Below are positions 35,380 to 48,164 of a stretch of DNA of 64,000 nt, piece by piece (the stretch's first letter is position 1; each line of letters opens with the position of its first letter). Position numbers and translations under genes: made by a program. The notes beneath the pieces were generated by a model, which was not told where the DNA came from, made no database searches, and was given only the letters and a program-made list of their open reading frames with translations. The DNA is from Magnolia sinica (taxonomy: Eukaryota > Streptophyta > Magnoliopsida > Magnoliales > Magnoliaceae). The stretch spans positions 24,774,001 to 24,838,000 of the forward strand of contig NC_080574.1 of NCBI RefSeq assembly GCF_029962835.1, in the 5' to 3' direction.

Positions 35380-35750
35380 AATCCGAGGATATGTACACTG
35401 TACTTTAGGCTTTGAGTTTGTGCAGGTGGGCCCATGGTTTAGTTATCCAGACCATTGATCTGTCAGAGGATGGACGTTCCTTCTTTTAAAAAAATCTCTT
35501 GGATTGGAAAATCATGGCCTCTATTCTCTGTGCTTTTGTAAGTTGCATTTCTCTTCTTGTTTGATTATTTGGTAGGACATGAATTAAAGGTTAAAACTGT
35601 TCATTCAAATTGATTTTCAGCCCACGGTTCATCTGGGAAAGGGCCCAACAAACCGTTGATCCGGATCACTTATCCATGCATGGGACCCACTTTTACAACT
35701 GAAAACCCAAATATTATGCTACTACAATTGGGTAGGATCATGTAACACCT
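35380..35750. mobile_element. Family D inverted-repeat element, second copy
   Basis: Left end near CGAGGATATG with TTTGAGTTTGTGCAGGTGGG. Right end with GGGACCCACTTTTACAACTG and AATTGGGTAGG, inverted. Related to the promoter element at 4305. Confidence 0.5.
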
Positions 35751-35825
35751 CTCGTTCGTTGCCTAACTTCTCTTTCGGCTGATTAAGATAGGCAATTAGA
35801 CTAGTTTTGAGATCATAAAGATTAT

Positions 35826-36170
35826 AAAAAGGGGAGTTATTTGATACTCTAACAGCGTATGATCCTCGTTGCGGGTGCATTTGGAAGTATAACACATGCC
35901 ACGTATTAATTCAAATTAAATTGACTAAATTATGGAACTATTTGAGCTAAGTTATAGTCCAAAAAATTAAATTGGTTTAACGATGCAAACCTCTGAATTA
36001 TAGGCACTTATTTGTAGAAATAAAGATCATTGGATATTTTTTATTCTTTTTCATCTAATAAATGCCCCCCAATATGATAGCTAGATAATAAAATCTTTTT
36101 TTGTTTATAATATCTAAACTAGTAGCTATAATTTAAACAATTTAATTTTAATTACTTATATGTCATTTGT
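35826..36170. mobile_element. Family B MITE, truncated
   Basis: Left end GGGGAGTTATTTGATACTCT. The interior parallels the complete copy at 38104 until about 36170, where similarity stops without a right terminus. Confidence 0.55.
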
Positions 36171-37279
36171 TGAAATTTATATTCTTGTAGTTGTTATTTT
36201 AGTTGAATAAATTATATTTTTTCTTCATTAATGCTTTGTGTATCTCTCATTATTATTATAAATATATAGAATAGATATAATTGGAATGTATTGTTAGCGA
36301 CTCCGTCAAGGTCTCTGTATCTCTAGAAAATGAAGTAGATTTGAAATACATTGGCAAGGCCTAATTTGTATAATTCTTCATGGACCTAAAATATTTGATT
36401 GGTGGTTGAGTTAGAATAGCTTAATCGAGGGGCTACTGTATATAGTATGGTTGTTATGTGTGTGATGATATTCTATCATGGGCTAGTGTCCTCACACATG
36501 TATAGGTGTGTACGTGTATGCACATTAACTGCAGTAGAAATTATCTAAGTTAAATTTAATTGTTTAATATTAGCTTGTACTTATTATGCTTATTTTTAGA
36601 CTAGAGAGAATTTAATTTCCTAAAAAAAATTTAATTGATTACTTTGATTTATTGATATTTGAGCTTATTAGATAGATTATGATAAGTTAGGTGGTCGAAT
36701 ATATCTAACGAATACTAAAATTCTCATTGAATGATCTGCAGCCCTAATGAGTTTTGTCCAATATTAAGATTGAAATAATTGAACAATATGATTCTTTAAA
36801 TGAATTTTGTAAATTGTTGAGTACTTAATTGATTTCAAAATTATCATATACATTGTTTTATAGAAGTATATGTATATAATAACATTATGGTTGTGGGATA
36901 TGGTGAGCTTAAGATAATAAGCCTTAAAATCTACATAGAAGTATATGTATATGATAACATATAAGACTGGATAATCACGTATATCCATGCAGTTTATACA
37001 TGAAAATAGCCAAACTTGAAAAGGTTTGATTAGGTCAAAAGTTTTGAGTGATTATGCAATCACATTATGAGTGTTGCATAGGCAACCTATAAAGATAAGA
37101 GATCTATTTATAATAGAAAAGCTTAATAGTAAAAGTTTACAAGTTTATAAATGTTGAAAAGCATCTTAGTAAGTCTCATAAAATTCCACACCACCAAAAA
37201 ACTTTCTTTATGCATAAAGTAGAAGCCTAAAAGTATATCTAATTTAATTTGTTTCTTCCATGCTTAAATACCTTCAACA

Positions 37280-37323
37280 TATATATATATATATAGACAC
37301 ACACACACACACACACACACACA
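37280..37323. repeat. (TA)8 and (CA)13 microsatellites
   Basis: A TA run (37280-37295) is followed directly by a CA run (37297-37323). Confidence 0.9.
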
Positions 37324-37768
37324 ACAAATGTTGCTAAGATTTTAAACATCTCACAATAATATCATGAGAAATACACTTTTATAGTATTATTTTGATGTCA
37401 TTGCAAGATTTTTGCAAATTTTAAAATATCAAGGTCTTATCACGATGTTATTGCCATATTAACTCAAAATTAGTAAAAATATTAAGGAATTTGCTATATT
37501 AACAAATATTTGAATTTTAAATTTATTTAATAATTTAAAATAAGTATTTTTGGCAAGATTTTCTCGACATTTGAAATCTCCGGATACTTTCCAGCGACAA
37601 ATTTCTACCACAACGAGGACAGTTCCTCGCATCACTTCTACTATATTGGAAAATGGTATAACCCTAACAACTGACAAAATGAAAGAATGTGCAATCAATC
37701 CGATTGGACCAACCGATCTCCATCTCATGTATGGGCCAATGTTCAAAAATTATACTGATTGAATGTTT

Positions 37769-37773
<5 letters not shown>

Positions 37774-37838
<65 letters not shown>
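37774..37838. repeat. (TA)32 microsatellite
   Basis: 65 uninterrupted bases of alternating T and A. It can extrude as a cruciform and is likely length-polymorphic. Confidence 0.97.
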
Positions 37839-37841
<3 letters not shown>

Positions 37842-38103
37842 TGCTCCCAACTTTTCCTAACCGTCCAAAGGTGGCCATGGAATGTATAAGTATGAAGTTG
37901 TACTAGGATAAATCTATATGACTTGTCCCGGAGGTGACCCACTAATTGGGTGGTCGAGATTCTTTGCCTAAGTAGTGCACCGACCAAGTACTTGTACGGT
38001 TGATATTATTTACTAAATGATATTGGACGCACACTTGATCCAATTCTAGTAATTTTCATCGTGTAATCGCCGATGTTGTGACGACTAATCGCGAGTAAAA
38101 GGC

Positions 38104-38480
38104 AAAGGAGAGTTATTTGATACTCTGGCCGCATAGAACGCGTGATACGCAAGCACTTTGAAATGATATACGTGGCATGCATTAACTTTAAAAAAACGTA
38201 TAAACTATGGAAACGACTAGATCAAAGATATAGTCCCTAACCTCTGATTCATGGCACTTGTTGAAAAATCACCATTGGATATTTTTCGTTTTTACTTTTA
38301 ATAAACGTTCGCTAATCTGATGGTCGAGTAATAAAATAACGGTAATTTTTTGTTTATAACACGGATGAACTGATACCCATTGTTTGAACGGTTTAATTTG
38401 AATTAAATGTATCTCACATAATCAATTTTTAAGTGCTTGAGTATCATCCATCACACTCCACCAGAGTATCAAAGTTTTTC
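38104..38480. mobile_element. Family B MITE, complete
   Basis: Left end GAGTTATTTGATACTCTGGC with GTGATACGCAAGCACTT. Right end AGTGCTTGAGTATCATCC and CCAGAGTATCAAAGTTTTT, inverted. Confidence 0.72.
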
Positions 38481-38719
38481 TCAAAGGAAATATATTCTAG
38501 AACGATGACGTAGTTCCAGGGGGTTTCTGTCACTTTCGATCTATTCGTTTGGGTGGCTGACGTGGCACGTGCCGTTACCGCAAACTAGTTTGACGCCCGT
38601 ATAATGGCATAAGAGAGGTCGGTTTGACCATTGGTTGCATGGCCGGCCCGGCAGATGAACCGGTCACCGACATTTGATTAGTTTCACCTGTGCCTCTTAT
38701 GGTGATCTAGAAACTTCTT

Positions 38720-39498
38720 TTCGGTTGCGGATTGAGTAGTCTAAACCTATGTCGGCATTGTCTGTTACTGGAAAAGATCCATGGGCCTCAACATGATGTG
38801 ATTATCCACATTGTCTATGTATTTTTCAGGATAATTTTATGATATGAGCGCAAAAAAGCATATCTAAATCTTTGGTGGACCGACAAGAAACAGTAGTGAT
38901 TCAACACCCACCATTAGAAATGTTTATTTGTCATTTAGTATATTAATTAAGTTATGAATGGAGGGAAAATGCAAATATCAACTTCATCCAAAACTTTCAT
39001 AACTCAAGAAGTTTTGAATGGTGGGCATCTAATGGCTAATACTTCCTATGGTGTGGCCTCTGATATTTTAATCCGACTCACTTTCAGAATAGTGAATCGC
39101 ATACTTAAATTTAATGTGGACCATTGTGATGTGTGTGTCTTATCCACACCCTCTACTCATTTTATCACCTCATTTTATAGCGTGAAATATCGTAAATTAG
39201 ACTTCTACCATTGAAAATTTCCCTACAGGTAAAAGATGTTCTGGAGGAAGTTTTCAGTCATATAAGTCTAATTTGTATGGCAAATAAATATCATGGTTTT
39301 AATGGTGAATGTTGTTATTTTTCTTTTTCTTTTTTGTTTTTGGTGTGGTCTACTTGTGCTTTTTATATGCTTCAATTTTGGATTCCACTGATCATAAATT
39401 GAGCTGGTAAAAGAGATGAATGGCGTGCATAAGACAACCCACGGAATTTATTTGATACACTATAAAATACTGAGTTACTTAGTATGCAATTCGCTTCT
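38720..39498. mobile_element. Composite family A foldback element
   Basis: Outer termini near GGTTGCGGATTGAGTAGTC and TTAGTATGCAATTCGCTTC. The length (about 780 bases) and extra internal arms (about 39110-39240) suggest one family A copy inside another. A right-arm fragment follows at 39500-39640. Confidence 0.6.
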
Positions 39499-39893
39499 TA
39501 ATTTTGGATTTGTGCCCTAACTTAAATTCAGAGGTAAAATGGATGGACAACATAGATAAAACGCATACATCATTGTGGCTTTGTGGAGATTTTCTAGCAG
39601 CACATTGTACTGATGTCAGTGTTCCATGCTACATTAGGCAAATCCCCGATCCTTCTTTTCCTTAGATATTCGATTGGCTCCCCTGGCCAACCCCCTGTCT
39701 AATATGTTGGTTTGATCTTCGAAAATAGATTTCCAACCCAGTCATCTTAGCCATCCAAGTTCAAATATGAACTTTGAACAGTGTGTTTCTTCACCGGACA
39801 ATTTGCAGGGAGCTTTGAGCCACATGCATCTACAGACATGCCAGCACATGCGCCATCATGTCACATAGGTACAAGTTCCAAGCCATCAAATGC

Positions 39894-40795
39894 AGGGAGC
39901 AGATTCGGTGAGGCCCAAAAAACAATGGTCTAATTGAATGCCCACTGTCAAAAACTTCGTATGGACTACAAAAGTTAGAGGTAGATTTTGTAGACAACAC
40001 CCTCAGCAGTGGTGTGTGATGCTTTGGGTGTTGTGGGGATCACCATGACATGTACGTTTTATATTCATACTATGTATCTGTTTTCCAAGCTCATTTTAGG
40101 GAATGAAGTCAAAAATTAACTAGATTTGAAGTTCAAGTGGACCACACTACTGAAAACCATGGTGATTGAATGCCCACTATAAAACAAAATATTTGAATTT
40201 AGTAGATATTTGTATTTTCAGTTCATCTAGGTTTGTCTGAACTTATTAATAGGTTGGATGGAAAATAAACATTATGACAAGCCCTTGGAAGGTTTCAAAG
40301 ATGGGCGTCATTGTCCCCACTTTTTGTGTGGTGTGGTCCACCTGAGCTTTGGTTCTGGTTCATTTTTGGATTCGTATCTTAAATTGAGCGGGTAAAATAG
40401 ATGGACACCGTGGATATAAAATACATACATTAGGGTATGCCCCAAAGCACCCAATACATCATGCACACTGTTGAGGTGGGGCAACACCACCTAATCCATG
40501 TCCACAAAAGTTTCCTTTGAAGTGGATATTTGTGTTTTGCCTTTATCGAGGTAGGTCCGTGTGAACTTATGAACAGGTTCGATGGGAAATAAGTATTATG
40601 GTGGGCCTACAAAGTCAAATGATGAGTGTTCAATCGCCATGGTTTACTGTAGTGAGTTCACCTTAATTAGATTTGTATCAACTTCATATTTTGGCTCATG
40701 CCCTAAAATATACTGGCAACACGAATCTACAGCATGGTGGGCCATGGTCACAATCTCACAGAAGTTGTGTTTCCCAGCCTCACTGAATCCGCCCT
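39894..40795. mobile_element. Family A foldback MITE with perfect 9-bp target duplication, carrying a second copy
   Basis: Termini AGGGAGCAGATTCGGTGAGG and CCTCACTGAATCCGCCCT are inverted. Both flanks carry atcaaatgc (39885-39893 and 40796-40804). A second complete family A element lies inside at about 40000-40482; without it the outer element is about 0.42 kb. Confidence 0.85.
40000..40482. mobile_element. Inner family A foldback MITE
   Basis: Termini GCTTTGGGTGTTGTGGGG and CCCCAAAGCACCCAATAC are inverted, with GTGGTGTGTGATG / CATCATGCACAC outside them. It sits inside the left part of the outer element. Confidence 0.7.
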
Positions 40796-40853
40796 ATCAA
40801 ATGCAGGGATAATACTATGTAGTTTGGCTCACCAGTCAAGTGGACCACAGTTA

Positions 40854-41010
40854 CACTCTGATCCATAGTTCAAGTGATAGAATGAGTGAAGATACCGACG
40901 TTTCAACATTGAGGTCTTGGCACCCTGGTGGAGTGGCAAACAGTGGAGTGTGAACTGACAGTGGGGTGCGTGCTACCAGGTTAAACTAAAAGAAATAAAT
41001 AAAATAAAAT
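40854..41010 (+). mobile_element. tRNA-derived SINE with target duplication
   Basis: The head has CATAGTTCAAGTGATAG (A-box-like) and TTGAGGTCTTGGCACCCTGG (B-box region), then GTGGCAAACAGTGGAGTGTG. The tail is A-rich (AAATAAATAAAATAAAAT). The flanks gtggaccacagtta and gtgggaccacagttta are a target duplication with two single-base differences in length. Confidence 0.8.
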
Positions 41011-41444
41011 GTGGGACCACAGTTTATAAAAGGCATATGCCACCGGGAGGGTAAGTTTTTAGTATAAACCCGATGGAGCACCTACTTTTTTTTACTTTGA
41101 CCCGGACAAAACCTACTAAATCAAAGTAACCTCTACCCATACAGATGAACCCATGAATATGAAAATACCTCCACTTTTCCAGCTGCTTTACCCTAAACGC
41201 TAAGGGTATTTTTGTCCATAACCCTATTTCTGTATCTTAAAAATGTCCGTAAGTAGCATAAGGTTTTGAGTGTCAAAAAAAAAGACAGTACGGAAGAGTC
41301 TACAGTGCTAATTTTTTCACTGAACATCTATACAGTCAAAACCACCCGATGGACGGGTTGGATTTTGCACCGAGATGCCAAGCTGCACGTGTGGTAGCGT
41401 GTGCACGAGCTGCCTTCTACACGCGAGTGGTCAAAACCAATCTC

Positions 41445-41810
41445 CTTGAGAAAAGCTTTTATACTCGGGAAGAGTACGATGGATGATATGCGGGCAATAA
41501 AAGCAATTCAAATTAAACCGTTCAAATTATACGTATCAGTTTAGATGTATCACGAGCCAGAAAATTAAAATTATTTGACCACGTGACTGTCAGATTAGTA
41601 GACATTGATTGGACAGTTAACACCGAAAAATATCGACCTGACATGTTTCAACCAACAAGAAACAAAAGGCCACGAATGAGGGTTTAGATTGCGGTAGAAA
41701 TCTGATTTTGATTTCAGATGACGTACCCCACGTATACAATTTGTGGGTGCCTGCGCATCAGGCGTGATCAAATACGCTGCCAGAGTATTAAACAGCTACC
41801 CGAGCTCATT
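41445..41810. mobile_element. Family B MITE, complete
   Basis: Left end AAGCTTTTATACTCGGGAAG with ATGATATGCGGGCA. Right end GTGCCTGCGCATCAGGCG and CTGCCAGAGTATTAAACAGC, inverted. Confidence 0.68.
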
Positions 41811-43276
41811 TGAAAGCTCTTGAAAAAACGGTCAGGATCTTTCCAGTTCGAGCAACTTCTGGCCATGGGCCATCTCAGGTGGGGCCGGTAGGCCCGTCAT
41901 TTGTGTTGGATTTCATGCACTTACACACTATTTTCATGGCATAATTATTTGTGAATTTTCCTCTTAAACAAACGCCTTTCCAAAGTCATTATTAGTAATT
42001 ATTTATTCCAATTTACATTTGTAATTGAAAAAACAAACACCCTTAGGAATCTTTATATTTTTTTAGACTTGAATTTCTAGGAAGGAAGATATTTTTCCAT
42101 ATTAGAGCTTAAGAGGTGAAAGAAATATGTCAAACAAAAGTCTTACACCCATCTTATGTACTTAAAGCCCTAATATGGAGACTAATTGTTGGACATACGC
42201 CAATGGGGCCCACTTGTGAGCAATCACTAGTGGGTGGGTCCCATGCATTTAGGCCTCTTCCAGCCTTTTCTTTTCATTTTTTTTTAACACACCCCACACA
42301 CTCACACTAGTGGAATTTCACCACCTATGGCATCTTCTTTTCGGTTGGTTTTTAAATTCAAAATTGAATTTGATTTTAGACGGAGAGATGGGAATAAAAT
42401 CAAATAACTTCTGGTGTCATTCAAACTTGAGACGATCTAAACCATAGATCGTAATTCGGGGCCATCTATATCGTTGAATCAGAGAGGTGAATAGACACAT
42501 CTGCTCCAGTAGTAAATAGGCGGCCGCTGGATTTGGAGCGTTAATCTTCGACTTCGTGAGAATTCCATATCGTGTAGACCATCAGATATTGAGGCTCACA
42601 CTTCTGCATTTTTTTCACTAATTACCACTTCTCTTAAGTTATGATGGTAATGAGGTATACTAAATTACATTGCTCCCTCCAATCAAGTAGATCTAAAGTG
42701 GGAGATTTAAGGTTGTAAATTATAATCCTTCGTAATAAAATGACACCTCATCAAAAACTCGACAGGTCGACACAAAATAATTTATTTCATTCTCTAACCA
42801 CTTGTCCCATATCGTTGATTTGATCACACTCAATCAAACATGTTTGGTTCCATATATGCACTTATACAAATTTCAATGCTCTAATTATAACACACTCATC
42901 TACTTTTGAAATTGAATAGATTTTATCTTAACAAACTTGATCTATTGAAGCTCATTGAAAATATTAATATAATAATATATAAATATATATTTTTTTAAAT
43001 GCTTGCAATAAAATTTGACCATAAATTCAATCTAACGCCTTAGATAAGTCTTTTATAGGGGGTATTTAGGGCTTCTAATCATTTACCCTTCTCTTTATAA
43101 TATCATCTTATACGAGGAGGAGTTTGAATTTCAGGAGTACATGTAAGAATGGTGCATCTCCACTCTAAACCTTGATATATCCCACTATGAAGAAAAATCG
43201 TAAAAATACTTTTTTCATGCATATTCTGACAATCCAATCCTTCTACTATCATGACCGTCCACTAGATATCTCTATT
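41811..43276. other. No gene recognised
   Basis: AT-rich intergenic DNA with a T-run at about 42280-42290. Open frames are short and featureless. Confidence 0.5.
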
Positions 43277-43678
43277 CAATGATGATCAAATAGTGTACTA
43301 TCAGATCTAGGTCATCGTGTCATCATTAAATGCAACCAAAAATGTTTTATCGATTATAATAAATTTCAATGGTTGAAAAGATTTGAAAACCAGTTAAAAA
43401 CCTTTTAAGTATTAGGCTCAGTAATAAAATCACTTGATTAGTGTTGATCTGATTAAAATCTAGCCATATATATGCCCCTAAGTAAATCTAATAGATTCCT
43501 TATTGGCCTTTGCAAGAACTAATAGATTATAATGGAAGAACCCAACTACGTCTACTTTTAATGTCTTTGTATTAATCTTGTAAGAAGAGCTAAAATCAAT
43601 CAATCAGAATCAAAAACCTTGCATATTATCAAGTTTAAGAGTTGATAGTCTTTTATGCACCATTAAGTTCACAATCAC
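43277..43678. repeat. 0.4-kb dispersed repeat, copy 1
   Basis: 402 bases nearly identical to 63601-64000: five or so substitutions and one 2-base difference (AACTACGTCTAC versus AACTGTCTAC). Similarity begins abruptly at CAATGATGATCAA. No open frame, LTR end or terminal repeat is visible, so the class is unknown. Confidence 0.92.
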
Positions 43679-45039
43679 ATTGATCATAGTATAAGCTAAT
43701 CGGCCCCTCAAACCCATGACTTGATGTCGATTCAACAAATGTAAGTATCCAAAGGTCCACCATCAATCCTATATCATGGAACGCATACACTCCTATGTGG
43801 GTTAAAGGAAAAGGCACACCAACATCAAGTTGGTCATGATGGTGGAGAGTGCCCATCCTCACCCATTTGAGTCCACTCGCATAGGATAACCATACATCTC
43901 ATAATATGATGCTTATAAGTGTGTCGTTAGTACATGTGTCAATTATAATATACTGGGGTACTAAGATTCATAGACCACAACTATTCTTAATAAAAAATCA
44001 TAATGTCCAATCTCAAATTCCGAAGCACATTTTAAGAAATCGATGCTCTATATAATTTAACACATTATTTTAAACATTACATTGAATGAATGCTTATTTA
44101 TTATAGTGTAATTTTTATGAAATTGTGGTTGTCATCGTTTGAAATTTAATCACAACTTTAAATTTGGAGTTGAGTTTAGCCAACTTCGGCACCGAATTTC
44201 AAGGCGTAATCGTTGAGATGGAAAAATGCCTCGAAATACATGAAAAGGTACTAACGAGAATTTTATTCTTGTTAGTTCCCAAAAAATGCACCTATCAACC
44301 AAGACAACTCTTATAACTCGATAGACCTTGAAAGGCACAAAAAGTTATAACATAAGCATTGGTCTATAATATAAAAGTGTAGCTTGTTTCCCTCATTTAT
44401 CATGACTCCTCATGCCCAATAGAGGCCAGGGGAGATGGTAAGAGGTGAATAAGTGGGTTTAAGAGTGAGGGTATTTGGGTAAGAAGTGTGCTCATAGAGG
44501 TTTTACGGGAGATCTCCCTTCACTACACCATAAAGGTTGCCAGCTTCAAGAAAGAAAAAGAGAGAAAATTACAAGGAAAGAAAAGGCCCGCTAAAGTTTA
44601 CGAGTAGGGTTAAGGTTGGAAATGCAAGATCATCTCTTTGAGATAAGAGTATCGAGCCTCCCATTCTCTTTCTCACATCTCAAATTAAGTTACATTTTAG
44701 TTCACACATTTTGTCTTCAATTTCTATTACTGATGTTTTCTTTTTCTTACTTATTTTTTATTTTAGGGTTTGTCCACTTAGACCATAGATGTAGGCCTGT
44801 TTGTTAACACTGAATTTTTTTTCACTTAATGCGGAATTTGGAAAGCATTCTATTTAATGGTGTTTGTTAACGCCGAACAAAGAAAGCACTCTCTAATTTT
44901 ATGCTAACTTTTTTCGACAAACAAGGTCTAACTTAACAGTGAATCTAGAACGCACTCCACCAAATCTTTAAAAAATTCCAATATTGACATTAGTAAGAGA
45001 GATTTTCTTCTTTACTAATACACAACTAAACTTTTAATG
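43679..45039. other. No gene recognised
   Basis: Unassigned intergenic sequence. Part may belong to the longer unit that contains the 0.4-kb repeat, but the other copy is cut off by the window end. Confidence 0.45.
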
Positions 45040-45495
45040 CACCGCCCTTCTCTAGGCCCACTATAATTTATGTGTAACATCCATACCGCCTATCAATTTT
45101 TCTATATCATTCTAGAGCATGATCCCATAAAATAAGCACACCCAACGCTTAAGTCAGCCATATCACATAAAGTTGTGGGAATGGAATGGCTAACGTTAAA
45201 ACCTTTTTGAAGTCCACATTGGAGCTTATTTGTCATCTAAACTCTTTATAAGGTCACACAAACATGTATTAAGGAAAAATACAAAAATCAGCTTGATTAG
45301 ATCCTCACCTGGCCTCAAGAAGTTTTCAATGATAGGCACCCAATTCTCACGGTTTCTTGTAGTGTGCCCACTTAAGTCTTAGATCTACGTTATTTTTTGT
45401 GTTAATTTCTAAAGTGATATGAAAAAAATGGATTAACGGTGTGGATAAAATATATACATCACGGTAGGCCCCACAAAGCTCCTTTATAGGACCGT
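45040..45495. mobile_element. Family A foldback MITE
   Basis: Left arm from TAGGCCCACTATAATTTATG, right arm ending CATCACGGTAGGCCCCAC. Confidence 0.7.
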
Positions 45496-45524
45496 CTGTC
45501 TCTGGCTCGATTAGGGTGGAAACG

Positions 45525-46085
45525 GAGTGGCTAGTGTACCTGACGTAGGTACGTATCGTGCGAATACAAAGCTGCCGTACCAACAATTCAAAAGGATATT
45601 AAAGTTTCATGGCCCCAAAATGATGTATGTATCATATCCACACCATTCTGAGATCATTTTAGAGAATGGTACCAAAAATTATTCATATCCAAATCTTAAA
45701 TGGACCATACCAGAAATAGCAGTGGGATGATAATTCTCACCGTTAAAACATTCATAGGGCCCACCATAGTGTTTATTTTCCATCCAATCTATTCATAAGG
45801 TCACAAAGACCTGGATGAAGAGGAAAAACAAATATCATATTAATCCAAAACTTCTGTGACCCTGGAAAGGGTTTCAATGGTAGACGATCAATCCCCCACA
45901 ACTTTTTACAGTATGGTCCACTTGATCATTGGATATGTCTTAGTTTTCAGTTCAAGTTTAGGATGAGGTCTCCAAATGGAAGAACGGTTGGGATATAACA
46001 CATACCTTATGATGGGAGCACGTCAACCCACCATCTCGATTGGCTATGTGTGGTACACCAGGCCTCCGGCTGGTGGGCGCAGCAC
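45525..46085. mobile_element. Family A foldback MITE
   Basis: Outer termini CTAGTGTACCTGACGTAGG and CTATGTGTGGTACACCAGG. Inner arms have the usual CACACCATTC / GAACGGTTGGGATAT words. Its sub-terminal GTGTAC words recall the 6090 sub-family. Confidence 0.65.
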
Positions 46086-46104
46086 GCAATTCCTATCTGG
46101 GGAG

Positions 46105-46450
46105 CAGATTAGGTGAGACCCTTGATCCACCGAGGTGGGTGGGATACCTGACTGTGGGGCCCACTGTGATGTTATGACTACATCCACACCCTTCATCGGT
46201 ATTGAAAGCTCATTTCAGGGCATTGTAATAAAAAAAATTTATGCGAATCTAAATATCAAGTAGACCATAACATAGAAAACGGTGATGATTATCCATTAAT
46301 GGGCCATGAAAGTTCTGTGCCATATGAGATTTGGATCATCTTCATTTTTGGGATAATTCCTTAAAATGATATGGAAAAATGAATGAATGGCATGAATAAA
46401 ACACATACATTAAAAATTTATCATGGGCTACAAAAGCTTAGGATTAACAT
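46105..46450. mobile_element. Family A element, partly degraded
   Basis: Left terminus GGGAGCAGATTAGGTGAG, like the 39894 copy. Left arm and a shortened right arm (CATATGAGATTTGGATCATC) are present, but the right terminus is unclear. 46451-47029 holds no gene. Confidence 0.5.
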
Positions 46451-47029
46451 GATATTTATGTGGTCTCTTCATCAGGGTCTTTTTCACCATATCAACGGGT
46501 TAGATAGCAAATAAACATTCCAGAATCTATGAAAATTTTAATGTAGAAATTCAATTACAATTATTTTATATGGGTAAATATGTCAAATGATAATATTTCA
46601 AATATTCTCAACATTGCTCTAGATTCACTGCTACTTTTCCAACTTTAGATTCAAACTTCGAACTTTAAATTTAACCCATAGTCACTCTTGTAGAACCCTT
46701 TGAATTCCTAAAAAAATCAAAATAACGTAAAGACCAGACCCCAACACTATATATGAGAGAGTGCCTAACTCGTTCATTTTCGGCCACTGGGGCCCTTACG
46801 TAGAGTCTTCGCCAATAGACTAATTGTAGGAGTCATTTGAGTCGAAAGATCTTTTGTTCTTTCATTCCTTAAGAGATTATACAATTTCTATTTGACCATA
46901 AATTTTAATATTTCATATTGGTTAATGATGACTCTAAGTTAATTGCATTATCATATTTGAGTCAATAGTGCACCCCAATAGCATCCAACATCAAGAAGAA
47001 AACTAAGAGCGTGTAACACTTGCTCGCGG

Positions 47030-47440
47030 GGTAGCATTTATAGTCCACTCCATCCATCCATTTACACCAAATATGTAAGACATGAGGTAAAACATGAAGC
47101 AAATCCACAGCTCAAATGGGTCACACCACAAGAAACAATAAGGACAAAGACGACCACCGTAAAAGCCTTCTTAGCACCCACTGTGATTTTTATATGCCAC
47201 CCAACCCATTCAAAAGGTGACTCCAATGGGGATGAGGGGAAAACATAAATATCAACTTGAGCTTAAAATTTTGTGGCCTCCAAGAAATTTCAGAGGTGGA
47301 TGTTCAATCCCTACTATTTCTTATAGTGGGATCAACTTAATATTTGGATTTAATTCATGCTTGAGCTTATGTCTTAAAATGACATGATGAAATGGATGGA
47401 CATAGTAGATAAAACACAAATCATGGTGGGCCCACCAACC
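47030..47440. mobile_element. Family A foldback MITE
   Basis: Left arm GTAGCATTTATAGTCCACTC, right arm GTAGATAAAACACAAATCAT then GGTGGGCCCACC. Confidence 0.68.
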
Positions 47441-47489
47441 CTCAGCTGCAAGGATTCAGAGACCCCTCCAGATCTCAGCATTGGTTGGT

Positions 47490-47935
47490 GATGGAAAAGC
47501 TTTGTGGGCCCTACCATGATGTATGTTTTCCATCCATGTTGTCCATCCATTTTTTCCGGCTCATTTTAGGGCATGAGCCAAAAAATGAGGTAGATCTAAA
47601 TCTCGGGTGGATCACACAACATGAAATAGTGGTGATTGAACACCCACAATTAAAAAGTTCTTAGGGCCACTATAATGTTTATTTGCCATCCAACATGTTG
47701 ATTAGGTCACCTAGATGAAGGAAAAACACAAATATCAGCTTGATCCAAAACTTTTATGGCCCCCAAATAGCTTTTAATGGTGGGTGTTCAATCACCACAA
47801 TTTCCTATGGTGTTGTTCACTTGAGATTTGATTCTATCTCATTTTTGGGACAATGCCCTAAAATGAGGTGGCAAAAATGAATGGATGGCATTGTTAAAAC
47901 ACATACATCATTGTGGGGAGGCATCATTGACGTCG
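47490..47935. mobile_element. Family A foldback MITE, reference copy
   Basis: I compared the arms base by base. The left arm (GTGGGCCCTACCATGATGTA ... AAGTTCTTAGGGCC) and the inverted right arm (CCCCACAATGATGTATGTG ... AAGCTATTTGGGGGCC) align over about 170 bases, around a loop of about 130 bases. Confidence 0.85.
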
Positions 47936-47936
47936 G

Positions 47937-48015
47937 TACTAGAGGGTCACTATCGAATCCTAGTCCTGTAGGCAGGTTACTAGAGGGTCACTTTCGAATC
48001 CTAGTCCTGTAGGCA
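47937..48015. repeat. 41-bp tandem duplication
   Basis: Two copies of a unit starting TACTAGAGGGTCACT, sharing TCGAATCCTAGTCCTGTAGG, with one clear substitution. Confidence 0.85.
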
Positions 48016-48085
48016 ATTCATGCCCCGACCGGGTTAGGTGCTGCCCCACCTCACCCAAGCCAGTGCAACCCTCATCGTGAAGCTC

Positions 48086-48153
48086 TTTTTTTTTTTCTTA
48101 GGTTGTTAGTACACCCCACTGTCAGTTGACACTTCACTGTTAGCCACCCCCTT
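48086..48153 (-). mobile_element. Very short 5'-truncated SINE with target duplication
   Basis: The minus strand reads GGGGGTGGCTAACAGTGAAG..., then an A-rich tail (a T-run on the plus strand). Perfect 12-base flanks atcgtgaagctc at 48074-48085 and 48154-48165. Confidence 0.78.
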
Positions 48154-48164
48154 ATCGTGAAGCT

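Larger units (their letters stand above)
36171..38103. other. AT-rich stretch with simple repeats, no gene recognised
   Basis: Very AT-rich. Short open frames here are rich in Ile, Tyr and Lys as expected from AT-rich DNA. Contains a TA then CA run at 37280-37323 and the long TA run at 37774-37838. Confidence 0.55.

Noticed and set aside
37769-37987. Frame with a long Ile-Tyr run
   Set aside because: Translation of the (TA)32 microsatellite.
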